A program made the translations under genes and the position numbers. Source: Actinokineospora alba (GTDB lineage: Bacteria; Actinomycetota; Actinomycetes; Mycobacteriales; Pseudonocardiaceae). From it: a DNA stretch of 64,000 nt. Under the pieces are notes generated by a model. It made no database searches. It had not been told where the DNA came from and saw only the letters and a list, made by a program, of their open reading frames with translations. Shown here piece after piece: positions 35,632 to 43,664 of this stretch; the stretch's first letter is position 1; each line of letters begins with the position of its first letter. The stretch lies in contig NZ_SNXU01000001.1 in assembly GCF_004362515.1 (NCBI RefSeq), forward strand, positions 1,488,001 through 1,552,000. The letters run 5' to 3'.

Positions 35632-35725
35632 TTTAATTCTCGATCATCGGTGTCAAGGGTCGCGCAGCGATCGCGCAGCGACGGCCGTTTACGGCCGCCC
35701 TTGACAGCGATGATCGAGAATTAAA
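35632..35725. repeat. Hairpin element copy 1 (28-bp arms)
   Basis: Left arm 35632-35659 begins TTTAATTCTCGATCATCG and ends CAAGGG; right arm 35698-35725 is its reverse complement with one mismatch. The 38-base interior holds a direct repeat TCGCGCAGCGA and a CGGCCGTTTACGGCCG hairpin. Confidence 0.85.
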
Positions 35726-35795
35726 CAATCGCGCCAGAGGGGCCCACCCACTTCTCTTTGGTACCAACAAGAAGAGTCCCCCTCGGCCATAATTG

Positions 35796-35888
35796 TTTAA
35801 CTCTCGATCATCGGCGTCAAGGGCGGCGCAAGCGCCGTCGCTTCGCGATCGGCAAGCCGACCCTTGACACCGATGATCGAGAGTTAAA
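35796..35888. repeat. Hairpin element copy 2 (28-bp arms)
   Basis: Left arm 35796-35823 begins TTTAACTCTCGATCATCG and ends CAAGGG; right arm 35861-35888 is its reverse complement with one mismatch. The interior differs from copy 1 (GGCGCAAGCGCC hairpin), so the arms are conserved while the middle has diverged. Confidence 0.85.
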
Positions 35889-36079
35889 GATGGCCAGGAC
35901 GAGGGGGCAGGGGGTAGAGCAGGGATTAAGCATGCTCATTGCCCACTCGCCCAGTGCACCCGGCTATCCCCTTCGGGTTTCCTCGTCCGGGGTGGGGCTA
36001 TGGGCGGTTTGGTTGGGCTGTGCGCTCGGTTGGGCCGGTGGATGATGCGGCCGACTGGTGGAGTTGGTAATGGCGGTTG

Positions 36080-36547
36080 CTAGTCGAGCCAGTCCTTCAG
36101 GTGTCGGTGTCTACCCAGTCCGGCCGCGTCGAACTCATCCGACTTGCCTGCCTGTCGGACGCCGAGGTGTCGAAGTGCCTGGGAGATCGGGGTTCCCGCT
36201 GTGGGGGTCGGCTCGTCCTCCGCCAGGTGGAGCGGCCCGAACACTATGGTCCCGTCGATCCACACCGCAGCCGTCTGTGAGCCGACGCCGCCGAAGTATT
36301 CGGCTTCGACATAGGCGGTCGGGCCGACCTGCGACCATGTGGCCAGCCGGTCTGTGAATCCGCACGGCAGTTTCCAGAAGTCGGGGTCTCGCGGTGCCGT
36401 TGGATCGGTGACCGAATCGAAGAAGTCGTCAGTGATGGGTAACAGCGCCAGTCCTTGTGCGATGGGAACGATCTTGGTTCCGGTCAGCTCGCCGATTGTG
36501 CGGAACAGTGCCTCAGCGGCGATGACGGCCGCCAACTCATAACCCAT
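36080..36547 (-). CDS. Hypothetical protein (155 aa)
   Basis: 155 residues, soluble, no recognised family. It starts MGYELAAVIAAEALFRTIGE and has a mixed alpha/beta pattern: a helical N-terminal third, then WSQVGPTAYVEAEYFGGVG and QTAAVWIDGTIVFGP strands, and a C-terminal RHLGVRQAGKSDEFDAAGL region. It is the last gene of the pyrE-DUF2784-TrmH run, 4 bases after the TrmH stop, so it is co-transcribed. No catalytic motif is seen. Confidence 0.7.
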   Translation of the reverse strand: MGYELAAVIAAEALFRTIGELTGTKIVPIAQGLALLPITDDFFDSVTDPTAPRDPDFWKLPCGFTDRLATWSQVGPTAYVEAEYFGGVGSQTAAVWIDGTIVFGPLHLAEDEPTPTAGTPISQALRHLGVRQAGKSDEFDAAGLGRHRHLKDWLD

Positions 36548-36551
36548 TTGG

Positions 36552-37217
36552 TCACCAGGCTTTTGACAGGTCCGCGTGTGTCCGCACCCAAGAGTGCATG
36601 ACCACGCCCGCTGCCACTCCCGCGTTTATCGACCGAGTCGAGCCGAATTGGGCGATCGACACCAGCAGATCCGCGCCCTCCCGGGCTTCGGCCGTCAGGC
36701 CGGGACCTTCCTGTCCAAAGACGAGCACACATTTCCGGGGTAGTTCAGTCGTCTCGATCGGGACCGAGCCGGTTGTGTTGTCGACGCCCACGACCGCCAG
36801 GCCGGCGTCTTTCGCATAGGCCAGCAGGGAATCAACCGTGGCGTGGTGGTCGACGTGCTGGTACCGGTCCGTCACCATTGCACCCCGTCGGTTCCACCGA
36901 CGCCTGCCGATGATGTGGACCGCTCTGGCGGCGAAGGCGTTAGCGGTTCGCACGACGGTGCCGATGTTGTGGTCGTGTTGGAAGTTCTCGATGGCGACAT
37001 GGAAGTCATGTCTGCGGGTGTCGAGGTCGGCGATGACGGCGTCCCGTCGCCAATATCGGTAGGCGTCCACGACGTTGCGGCGGTCGCCATCAGCCAGCAA
37101 GTCCGGGTCGTAGCGGTCGTCGGTGGGCCAGGGGCCTTCCCACGGGCCGACGCCGACCGGTTCGCCGAAGACCCATTCGGTGGGGCCGCTCTCCGGGTCT
37201 TCGGGGGGACCGCTCAC
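36552..37217 (-). CDS. SpoU/TrmH family RNA 2'-O-methyltransferase
   Basis: 221 residues. The SPOUT trefoil-knot motifs are all present: NIGTVVRTANAFAARAVHII (motif 1), VLVFGQEGPGL (motif 2) and QFGSTRSINAGVAAGVV (motif 3). It methylates a ribose in tRNA or rRNA using SAM. The N-terminal ~50 residues form a proline/acid-rich extension. GTG 37217 overlaps the stop of the upstream DUF2784 gene (GTGA). In mycobacteria the homologue (Rv0380c, from memory) lies in the same order after pyrE. Confidence 0.93.
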   Translation of the reverse strand: MSGPPEDPESGPTEWVFGEPVGVGPWEGPWPTDDRYDPDLLADGDRRNVVDAYRYWRRDAVIADLDTRRHDFHVAIENFQHDHNIGTVVRTANAFAARAVHIIGRRRWNRRGAMVTDRYQHVDHHATVDSLLAYAKDAGLAVVGVDNTTGSVPIETTELPRKCVLVFGQEGPGLTAEAREGADLLVSIAQFGSTRSINAGVAAGVVMHSWVRTHADLSKAW

Positions 37218-37579
37218 TTCGCGGGAACCAGCGGTCGGTGCCAGCGGGCGTAAGCACCGACGTAGGACACCACCAACACGATCAACGCTCCGATTGCCAC
37301 GGCCTGAACATAGTCCTCCGGGAAGAGGACCCCGATGATGTAGTGCTCATTGAAACCCCCTGGCAGATCACCGAGGCCCTGCTGTCTTCGGAAGTAGTTC
37401 TCGATCGCCGTCAGCGGGCAGGTGACCGGCAGGACGTTGACGATCACGCCCCAAGCGGCGAAGAAGACGTGGACGAAGATCGACTTGGGCCAGTGCCAGG
37501 CGAGGAAGCCGCCAAGGCCGATGTAGAGGAGCGCGATGAAGTGCACGACCATCGTCGCCGCGGCGAGAACACCGGCCAT
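37214..37579 (-). CDS. DUF2784 family membrane protein
   Basis: 121 residues with three membrane helices (MAGVLAAATMVVHFIALLYIG, HVFFAAWGVIVNVLPVTCP, QAVAIGALIVLVVSYVGAYA). DUF2784 is a small integral membrane family of unknown function recognised by TCPLTAIENYFRRQQG. I use ATG 37579, which has GGGAGG about 6 bases upstream; the ATG at 37585 is too close to it. It is coupled to the TrmH gene by a 4-base overlap and follows pyrE by 60 bases. Confidence 0.88.
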   Translation of the reverse strand: MAGVLAAATMVVHFIALLYIGLGGFLAWHWPKSIFVHVFFAAWGVIVNVLPVTCPLTAIENYFRRQQGLGDLPGGFNEHYIIGVLFPEDYVQAVAIGALIVLVVSYVGAYARWHRPLVPAK

Positions 37580-37639
37580 GCGCATCCTCCCGACCCCAGT
37601 ACCCACCACGGTACCTGCGGATCGGGAGGACGCGCCTGG

Positions 37640-38203
37640 TCAGAGGCCTAGATCGGCAAGATCGAGCAGCGAACGGTACGGGAGTCCCCTGGCCTCGATG
37701 GCTTCGCGGGCCTCGGTGCCGCGGTCGACGACCGTGGCGACGCCGACGACGATCGCGCCCGCCTCCTCCAAGGCGTCGACGGCGGTCAGGACGCTGCCGC
37801 CGGTCGTGGAAGTGTCCTCGACCGCCAGGACCCGCTGGCCCCCGACCTCGATGCCCTCGATGCGGCGCTGCATGCCGTGTTCCTTCAGCGCCTTGCGCAC
37901 GACGAAAGCGTCGAGGACCTCGCCCGCGTTGGCGGCGGCGTGCATCATCGCCAGCGCCACCGGGTCGGCGCCCAGGGTGAGGCCGCCTGCGGCGACGTAG
38001 TCCCAGTCGGCCGTGGCCTGCCGCAGCAGGCGGCCGATCAGGGGGGCGGCGGCGTGGTGGAGGGTGGCCCGGCGGAGGTCGACGTAGTAGTCGGCTTCCT
38101 TGCCGGAAGCCAAGGTCACGCGTCCATGGACAACGGCTAGTTCGGTGACGAGACGGGCCAATTCGCGCTTGGCGGTCAGGTCGACACTCGGAGCGGTTCG
38201 CAC
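37640..38203 (-). CDS. pyrE: Orotate phosphoribosyltransferase
   Basis: 187 residues. It adds PRPP to orotate to form OMP in pyrimidine synthesis. The PRPP-binding loop VLAVEDTSTTGGSVLTAVDALEEAGA is complete, as is the N-terminal GKEADYYVDLRRATLHH with its Lys/Arg. Length and order match the short actinobacterial form. It heads the operon with DUF2784, TrmH and the hypothetical gene and is preceded by the scramblase-like gene on the same strand (23 bases), so it could also be part of that transcript. Confidence 0.96.
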   Translation of the reverse strand: MRTAPSVDLTAKRELARLVTELAVVHGRVTLASGKEADYYVDLRRATLHHAAAPLIGRLLRQATADWDYVAAGGLTLGADPVALAMMHAAANAGEVLDAFVVRKALKEHGMQRRIEGIEVGGQRVLAVEDTSTTGGSVLTAVDALEEAGAIVVGVATVVDRGTEAREAIEARGLPYRSLLDLADLGL

Positions 38204-38226
38204 AGGTCGTCAGTCTCTCACGTGGT

Positions 38227-39045
38227 TCAGCCCAGGCCCCTGGTGTCCTGCTTCAACGCCGTGTCGACGGTGAGCGCGGACGCCACGACCATGCTGATCA
38301 GGGGGTCTTGGAGCGGGCGGTGGATCTGCAGGACGTAGTTGTCGGCGGTGGTGAACATGGTCTTGGCGATGCCCTCGAACGTCTTGGTGATCCGCGCGAC
38401 CTCGGCACCGGAGTGGTCGAGCACGGCGAAGTTCCACGCCCGCCAGTTCTCCGCCTGGATGCCGCCGATCTGCTGACCGTTGACCATGAACGAGAAGCGG
38501 ATCTTGCCGAAGACGTTGTCCTGGACGATCTCGCCGACCGGCTGCCCGTCGGGCCGCTCGACGATCATCCGCGACTTGAACACCTTGCGCGGCCGGGTCA
38601 GCGCGAGCACCGGCTGGTGGTTGGCGTCGCGCACCTCGAAGCGGTGGGTGAAGAACTGGTCGTACTCGCCGAGGAACCGCACGACCTTCTTCAGCGTGCT
38701 CTGCCCGACCTGCGCGACGAACCCGACTGGGCGCCCGTGCTGGTCGAAGACCGAGTACTCCGACGCCAGCTCGATCAGCTTGACCTTCTGGTTCACCACC
38801 AGCACCGGCTCGGTGAACAGCGTCCCGCCGCCCTGCGCGGTCTGACCGACCCCGGCCTTGCGCTGCTGCTCCTTGATCCGGTTCGGGTCGTGGGCGCCTT
38901 CGAGCGACAGCTCCCAGGCGCTCGCGTCGCTGCGCGCCTGCTGCTGGGCGGGCTGAGTCCTGGCGGTCCACTGGGTGCCATCCCACCAGCGCAGGAGCGG
39001 CGAGCCAGGGCCGTCCGGGTACCAGCCGGGCTGCGGGTTCGTCAT
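38227..39045 (-). CDS. Phospholipid scramblase-related protein with DUF2510 N-terminus
   Basis: 272 residues. The N-terminal DUF2510 repeat PGWYPDGPGSPLLRWWDGTQW (about residues 6-26) is followed by a linker and a scramblase/LURP-one-like beta-barrel (about residues 80-270) containing VKLIELASEYSVFDQHGRPVG and the C-terminal membrane-insertion-type helix (DPLISMVVASALTVDTALK). Actinobacterial members are of uncertain activity. The stop is 23 bases upstream of pyrE. Confidence 0.85.
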   Translation of the reverse strand: MTNPQPGWYPDGPGSPLLRWWDGTQWTARTQPAQQQARSDASAWELSLEGAHDPNRIKEQQRKAGVGQTAQGGGTLFTEPVLVVNQKVKLIELASEYSVFDQHGRPVGFVAQVGQSTLKKVVRFLGEYDQFFTHRFEVRDANHQPVLALTRPRKVFKSRMIVERPDGQPVGEIVQDNVFGKIRFSFMVNGQQIGGIQAENWRAWNFAVLDHSGAEVARITKTFEGIAKTMFTTADNYVLQIHRPLQDPLISMVVASALTVDTALKQDTRGLG

Positions 39046-39054
39046 GGCCTGAGC

Positions 39055-39834
39055 CTAGCCGCGGCGGCGTCCCTTGGCGGCCCGCTTCTGCAGGACGCGC
39101 AGCAGACCGCGCGGAAGGATCTTGGCGGCGCCGATCAGCGCCTTGTACTGCAAACCCGGGATGGACCGCGACCGCCCGGAGGCCAGGTCGTCGAGGCACT
39201 CGGCGGCGACGCGGTCGGCGTCGAGCCAGAGGAACTCCGGGATGGCCGAGACGTCCTCGCCGACCCGCTGGTGGAACTCCGTGTGGGTGAAGCCGGGACA
39301 CAGCGCCACGACCCGGACGCCGGTGCCCGCCAGCGACGACGACAGCCCCTCCGACAGCGCGGTCACATACGCCTTCGTCGCCGCATAGGCCGGACCGGTG
39401 AAAGGGAAGAACCCGGCGACGCTGGACACGTTGATCACCCCGCCGTGACCGCGCTCGATCATGCCCGGAAGCACCGCGTGGCTCAGCCGCATGACCGTCG
39501 TCGCGTTGACGTCGAGCTGCGACTGCAGGACGTCGATCTCCGCCTCGGCGAACGGGGTGGCCGTGCCGTACCCGGCGTTGTTGACCAGCAGATCGATCGG
39601 CCGGGACGCGTCGGCGAGGCGTTCCTCGACCCGCTTGCGCGCGCGGGTGGTGGCCAGGTCCGCGGTCATGACCTGGGTCTGGATGCCGTGGGCGGCGGTC
39701 AGCTCGGCCGCCGTCGCCTTGAGGCGCTCGGTGTTGCGGGCCACGAGCACCAGGTCGTATCCGGCCTTGGCGAGGTTGCGGGCGAATGCGGCGCCGATGC
39801 CCGCGGTGGCACCGGTGATGAGCGCGGTAGGCAT
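39055..39834 (-). CDS. SDR family NAD(P)-dependent oxidoreductase (DltE-like)
   Basis: 259 residues. TGATAGIGAAFARNLAKAGY (NAD(P) site), NNAGYGTATPFAEAE, catalytic Ser in VSSVAGFFPFTGP and YAATKAY with the Tyr-xxx-Lys pair; the FTHTEFHQRVG region after it is typical of the DltE/YqjQ group. The basic C-terminus (residues 240-259) may contact membrane. Ten bases separate its stop from the start of the scramblase-related gene, so they share a transcript; a joint membrane-lipid role is possible. Confidence 0.92.
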   Translation of the reverse strand: MPTALITGATAGIGAAFARNLAKAGYDLVLVARNTERLKATAAELTAAHGIQTQVMTADLATTRARKRVEERLADASRPIDLLVNNAGYGTATPFAEAEIDVLQSQLDVNATTVMRLSHAVLPGMIERGHGGVINVSSVAGFFPFTGPAYAATKAYVTALSEGLSSSLAGTGVRVVALCPGFTHTEFHQRVGEDVSAIPEFLWLDADRVAAECLDDLASGRSRSIPGLQYKALIGAAKILPRGLLRVLQKRAAKGRRRG

Positions 39835-39873
39835 GCGATCAACCTACTGGGTGGTAATGGCTATGTGGGAGGC

Positions 39874-40566
39874 TCAGCTGTTGTCGTCGATCTGCCGGAC
39901 GCTGTGCAGTCCGGGCGACGGCTCGGTCTCGGCGTCGAACGGGTCGACGACGTCGGCGATCTCGCCGATGCCGCGCAGCAGCCGCTCCAGCCGCGACGGG
40001 CTGGAGTTGGGCGCGGCGGCGGCCAGGACCCAGCCGTCCTCGATCCAGGCGACGGCGATGTCCGGGCCGATCTCCTCGGTGGCGTCGACCAGGTCCGGGG
40101 TGATCAGCGCGCGGGCGCCCGCGATGTCGGAGACGAAGGCGTAGCGCTGGCCGACCGGGCCGAGCAGCTCCGGCATGTGCTCACGCTGGAACGGCGTGCT
40201 CGGGATCCACAGCTCGACCACGACCGGATGCACCCGGCGGCACTGGACGGCGACGATGACCGTGTTGACCCGGCCGCCCATCTCCAGGTCGAAGACGTAG
40301 ACCCGGCGCCTGCCGTCGGCGGTGAACGTCGAGCCGGTGACGACGTCGCGGGCCACGCCGTCGCCGTAGTAGGCGATGGCGCCGCCGTTCCACTTGCTCG
40401 GCAGGACGTGGTCGGTCTCGGCGAACTGCCAGCCGCGCAGGGCCGCCCAACGGCGTCGCTCACGGTTTCTCGAGGTGAGACGAGCGCGATCGCGCAGCAA
40501 GAAAAGGCCGCCCGCGACGAACGCGACCGCGGCGATGACGAACCAGACCCACGCGGGTATGCCCAC
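39874..40566 (-). CDS. Single-pass membrane protein of unknown function
   Basis: 230 residues. One N-terminal membrane helix (WVWFVIAAVAFVAGGLFLL, residues ~6-24) is followed by an Arg-rich stop-transfer sequence and a cytoplasmic domain of about 190 residues with alternating strands (VFDLEMGGRVNTVIVAV). I do not recognise the domain. It is common in Pseudonocardiales next to SDR and PucR genes, by my recollection. No catalytic motif is visible. Confidence 0.72.
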   Translation of the reverse strand: MGIPAWVWFVIAAVAFVAGGLFLLRDRARLTSRNRERRRWAALRGWQFAETDHVLPSKWNGGAIAYYGDGVARDVVTGSTFTADGRRRVYVFDLEMGGRVNTVIVAVQCRRVHPVVVELWIPSTPFQREHMPELLGPVGQRYAFVSDIAGARALITPDLVDATEEIGPDIAVAWIEDGWVLAAAAPNSSPSRLERLLRGIGEIADVVDPFDAETEPSPGLHSVRQIDDNS

Positions 40567-40626
40567 GTCTTGCAGCGTAGTCGTCAGGCGCGCGGGTTCA
40601 AGATCACGGGTGGTGTGGCTGAAGGT

Positions 40627-41862
40627 TTATCCGTGAACCTTGGTCGCGTCGAGGGCGGAGAGGGCCGCGCGGATCGACAGGAGATCCTCGTGCCGAGCCA
40701 CCTGCAGCCCGGTCAGGCCGGCGATCTTGCGCAGCCGGTAGTCGACCGTGTTGGGGTGAACCCGCAGCTGGGTGGCGGTCTGGCGGCGGTTGAGGCCCGT
40801 GTCGAGGAAGACCCGCAGGGTCGGCAGGAGGTCCGGTTTGCCCGCGACGGGGGCGAGCAGCGACGCGAGGTGGTCGCGGGCCGGGCTGGGCCGGGTGAGC
40901 TGGTATTCGAGGAGCAGGTCGGCCAGCCGGTAGATGCCCGGGGGCTTCGCGTAGATCATCGCGACCTCGCGGACCTCGCCCGCGAGGCGGGCCGCGTCCG
41001 GTACGCCCGCGGGCTCGGTTGCGACAACACCGGCGACCACCGGCGCGCCCGCGGCCTTGCTCAGGGCGGCGGCGAGCGCCTCGAGCCGCGACCAGTCCTC
41101 CAGGGAGACCGAGGCAGGCGCGGTGTGGTGCGGGATCAGGGCCAGGCCGCCGTCGGCCGACAGCATCGACAGCACCGGCTCCCGTGAGCGGCGGTCGAGT
41201 TCCGTGCGGAGCCTGCGCAGCTTGCGGCGCCCCGCCACGCCGGGGTCGACGCCCGCGATGGTCTCGTCGGGGTGCTTGCCGATGGACAGGCTGACCACGA
41301 AGTAACTCGGGGGCAGTCGGGTGCCCGCGACGTCGGCCGACCGGCCGCCGTCGAGCAGGGTGGCGAGCAACGCCTGCCGGGCGCCGTGCTCGTCGCCGAA
41401 CATCGACTGGCGCTCGCTGAGGTAGCCGGCGGCGACGGCGCCGGTGGTCAGGCGCAGGTAGTTGAACAGCAGCCGGTGCGCCTCGAACACCGATCCCAGC
41501 TCGTCCGGCTGGACCTCGGGCTCGACGAACTCGAAGCACGCCTGGGCACCGAGGTGGTACGCGCCGATCACCGCGTCGATCGGCAAACCCTCCTCGGCGC
41601 GGCGGGCCGCCGACTCGCGCACGATCGCCAGTTCCGCGGAATCGGGCAGCGTCCCGGTGCGCAGGACGCCGAGGAACAGGCGGATCGCCTGTTCGATGAT
41701 CCGGGCCACGTCGCCGGACAGCTCCTCGGCGGGCAGCCGGTTGTAGACGTCGAGCCCGTCGACCAGCCGCTTGATCACAAACGCGGTCAGCTCCGGGAGC
41801 TGGGAGCCCAGCCGCAAGTGCAGGGGCATGCCGCCGAAGACGATTCTGTTGTGATCGGTCAC
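40627..41862 (-). CDS. PucR/CdaR family transcriptional regulator
   Basis: 411 residues. The C-terminal PucR helix-turn-helix (TLRVFLDTGLNRRQTATQLRVHPNTVDYRLRKIAGLTG) is intact. The middle part is the GGDEF-like CdaR domain (SIGKHPDE to PHHTAPASVSLEDW). The N-terminal ~160 residues match the RsbRD-like helical domain seen in such regulators. GTG 41862 is chosen because GGAGG lies 6 bases upstream; ATG 41925 is longer but lacks a site. It is divergent from the SGNH hydrolase gene and may control it. Confidence 0.92.
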   Translation of the reverse strand: MTDHNRIVFGGMPLHLRLGSQLPELTAFVIKRLVDGLDVYNRLPAEELSGDVARIIEQAIRLFLGVLRTGTLPDSAELAIVRESAARRAEEGLPIDAVIGAYHLGAQACFEFVEPEVQPDELGSVFEAHRLLFNYLRLTTGAVAAGYLSERQSMFGDEHGARQALLATLLDGGRSADVAGTRLPPSYFVVSLSIGKHPDETIAGVDPGVAGRRKLRRLRTELDRRSREPVLSMLSADGGLALIPHHTAPASVSLEDWSRLEALAAALSKAAGAPVVAGVVATEPAGVPDAARLAGEVREVAMIYAKPPGIYRLADLLLEYQLTRPSPARDHLASLLAPVAGKPDLLPTLRVFLDTGLNRRQTATQLRVHPNTVDYRLRKIAGLTGLQVARHEDLLSIRAALSALDATKVHG

Positions 41863-41969
41863 AAGTTTCCTCCGAAACTTTGGGCCAATCTCCCAGCGCC
41901 CACCAGGGATTGTGTCCTCCACCATGTGACCAACAGATTACTCGCTAGTAATACAGAATGGAGCACCCA

Positions 41970-42821
41970 ATGCTGGTGCGACGGCTCAGCCTGGCTCTGG
42001 CGGTCACCGCCGCCACCCTCGCGGTCGGCATTCCCGCGGTGGCTGACGACACGATCGATTACGTCGCCCTCGGTGACTCCGCGGCCGCCGGACCGCTCAT
42101 CCCGAACCAGGACCTCAACCTCGCCTGCCTGCGCTCGGACAACAACTACCCGGCCGTCGCGGCGAAGGCGCTCGGCGCCCGGCTGACCGACGTCTCGTGC
42201 TCCGGGGCGAAGATCACCGACTTCACCGGCCGCCAGTTCGGCTTCCTCCCGCCGCAGTACGACGCGCTGAACGCGGGCACGGACCTGGTCACGCTGACCA
42301 TCGGCGGCAACGACATCGGCCTGGTCCAGGCGGCGCTCGGCTGTCTCAACCTGTTCCCGGAGCCGTTCGGCTTCTCCTGCGCCGACCGGCTCAACGCGGG
42401 CGGCAAGGACTCACTGGGCACGGCCATCGCCGCGTGGGCGCCGAAGATCGGCGAGGCGCTCGACGCGATCCGGGCCAAGGCGCCGAAGGCGAAGATCGTC
42501 GTCGCCGGCTACGGCACCTACATCCAGCGCGACGGCTGCTACCCGGTCCAGCCGATCTGGGCCCGCGACGCCAACTACATCCAGGCCTCGGTGGACAAGC
42601 TCAGCGCCGCCCTGCGTGACCAGGCCGCCTCGCGCGGCGCGACCTTCGTCGACCTCGCCGCCGTGTCCGCGGGCCACGACACCTGCGCGGCGCCGTCGAA
42701 GCGGTACCTCGAGGGCCTGATCCCGACCACGGCCGCCGCACCGCTGCACCCCAACGCGCAGGGCATGGCCGCGTTCGGCGCCGCCATCGCGAACGCCGTC
42801 AAGAACCCCGCAATCCACTAG
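41970..42821 (+). CDS. Secreted SGNH/GDSL hydrolase (1)
   Basis: 283 residues. A signal peptide (residues 1-25, ending IPAVA) is followed by the SGNH blocks: ALGDSAAAG (catalytic Ser), the Gly of block II, GGNDIGLVQAAL (block III Asn) and HPNAQGM (block V Asp/His). Cysteine pairs suggest disulfides in an extracellular enzyme. It acts as lipase/esterase on acylated substrates. ATG 41970 has GGAG 6 bases upstream; the ATG at 41958 has none. A paralogue follows after 9 bases. Confidence 0.93.
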   Translation: MLVRRLSLALAVTAATLAVGIPAVADDTIDYVALGDSAAAGPLIPNQDLNLACLRSDNNYPAVAAKALGARLTDVSCSGAKITDFTGRQFGFLPPQYDALNAGTDLVTLTIGGNDIGLVQAALGCLNLFPEPFGFSCADRLNAGGKDSLGTAIAAWAPKIGEALDAIRAKAPKAKIVVAGYGTYIQRDGCYPVQPIWARDANYIQASVDKLSAALRDQAASRGATFVDLAAVSAGHDTCAAPSKRYLEGLIPTTAAAPLHPNAQGMAAFGAAIANAVKNPAIH

Positions 42822-42830
42822 GAGGCACGG

Positions 42831-43619
42831 ATGTTCGGAAAAGTGTTGGCAAGCGCGGTCGCGGTGACCGCGGCGGTGGCACTGGCCCCAGGCGCGTCGG
42901 CGGCCGAGGTCGACGAGTACGTGGCCCTGGGTGATTCGTACTCGTCGGGCAACGGCACGTACGCGGCGAACCTCGACCCGTTCTGCTACAAGAGCACCTA
43001 CGCCTACCCGTATCTGGTGTCCAAGGCCCGGCCCAACACGCAGCTGAACTTCCAGGCGTGCCAGGGCGCGAAGACCGACAACATCATCAGCGGCCAGAGC
43101 CGGGCGCTCACCGCGAGCACCGATCTCGTGTCGATCACCATCGGCGGCAACGACATCGGGTTCGCCGACCTGATCTTCGGCTGCGCGGGCAACAACAGCA
43201 CCAACTGCCAGGGCACGGTCGACGAGGCGAACCGCAAGATCCGCGAGGAACTCCCGGCGAAGCTCGACCGGGCCTACGCCGCGATCCGGGCGGGCGCGCC
43301 GAACGCCCGGATCGTCGTCCTCGGCTACGGCCGCTTCGCCGGGTCGACTGTCTCGTGCGCGGCGGCGAACGGGATCACCGCCGACGAAGCGGTGCTGCTC
43401 AACGGTGTGGCGGACAACCTGGACGCGGCCATCGCGGGCCGGGTCGCCGCGGCCGGCTTTACGTACAAGAGCTCGATCGCCCGGTTCACCGGGCACGATG
43501 TGTGCGCGGCCGACCCGTACCTCAACGGGAAGAGCTGGAGCGTGGCCGACATGTACCACCCGACGCGCAGCGGCCACGCCAACGGCTTGGCGTACCTGCT
43601 GCGTCAGGTGATCGGCTGA
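42831..43619 (+). CDS. Secreted SGNH/GDSL hydrolase (2), paralogue
   Basis: 262 residues. Signal peptide to about residue 26, then ALGDSYSSGNGTY (Ser), a Gly block, GGNDIGFADLIFGC (Asn) and HPTRSGHANG (Asp/His). It is related to its upstream neighbour, an apparent tandem duplication, but the disulfide pattern and loops differ, so substrate preference has probably shifted. AGGAGG lies 6 bases before ATG 42831. The strong terminator at 43624 ends the two-gene unit. Confidence 0.93.
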   Translation: MFGKVLASAVAVTAAVALAPGASAAEVDEYVALGDSYSSGNGTYAANLDPFCYKSTYAYPYLVSKARPNTQLNFQACQGAKTDNIISGQSRALTASTDLVSITIGGNDIGFADLIFGCAGNNSTNCQGTVDEANRKIREELPAKLDRAYAAIRAGAPNARIVVLGYGRFAGSTVSCAAANGITADEAVLLNGVADNLDAAIAGRVAAAGFTYKSSIARFTGHDVCAADPYLNGKSWSVADMYHPTRSGHANGLAYLLRQVIG

Positions 43620-43623
43620 CGAA

Positions 43624-43656
43624 CGAAAGGGCCGCCCGTGGGGGGCGGCCCTTTCG
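43624..43656. terminator. Bidirectional terminator between SGNH pair and clpB
   Basis: CGAAAGGGCCGCCC (43624-43637) and GGGCGGCCCTTTCG (43643-43656) are perfect 14-bp arms located between converging stops. Confidence 0.9.
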
Positions 43657-43664
43657 TGCTGTCG

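Larger units (their letters stand above)
35596..35925. repeat. Nested imperfect palindrome about 330 bp, axis near 35761
   Basis: Two copies of an about 155-bp unit face each other around GGTACC (35760-35765). From the axis outwards: CTTCTCTTTGG against AACAAGAAG, then an AGGGG/CCCCT block, then the two 93-94 bp hairpin elements, then flanks with TCGTCCTGGCC (left) and GGCCAGGACGA (right) and C-rich/G-rich runs. It is non-coding. It could be a pair of inverted MITE-like insertions or one complex structure. Confidence 0.75.
35438..36079. other. Gene-free intergenic region with large palindromic repeat
   Basis: 642 bases without a convincing gene between the molybdenum enzyme and the next operon's 3' end. 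Most of it is occupied by the nested inverted repeat (35596-35925). Upstream, 35480-35595 contains two copies of a CAGGGACGGC element. Downstream, 35926-36079 is GC-rich with no recognised signal. Confidence 0.7.

Noticed and set aside
38308..41187. A 959-codon plus-strand open frame
   Set aside because: Antisense to the scramblase, SDR, membrane-protein and PucR genes, which all have clear family motifs.
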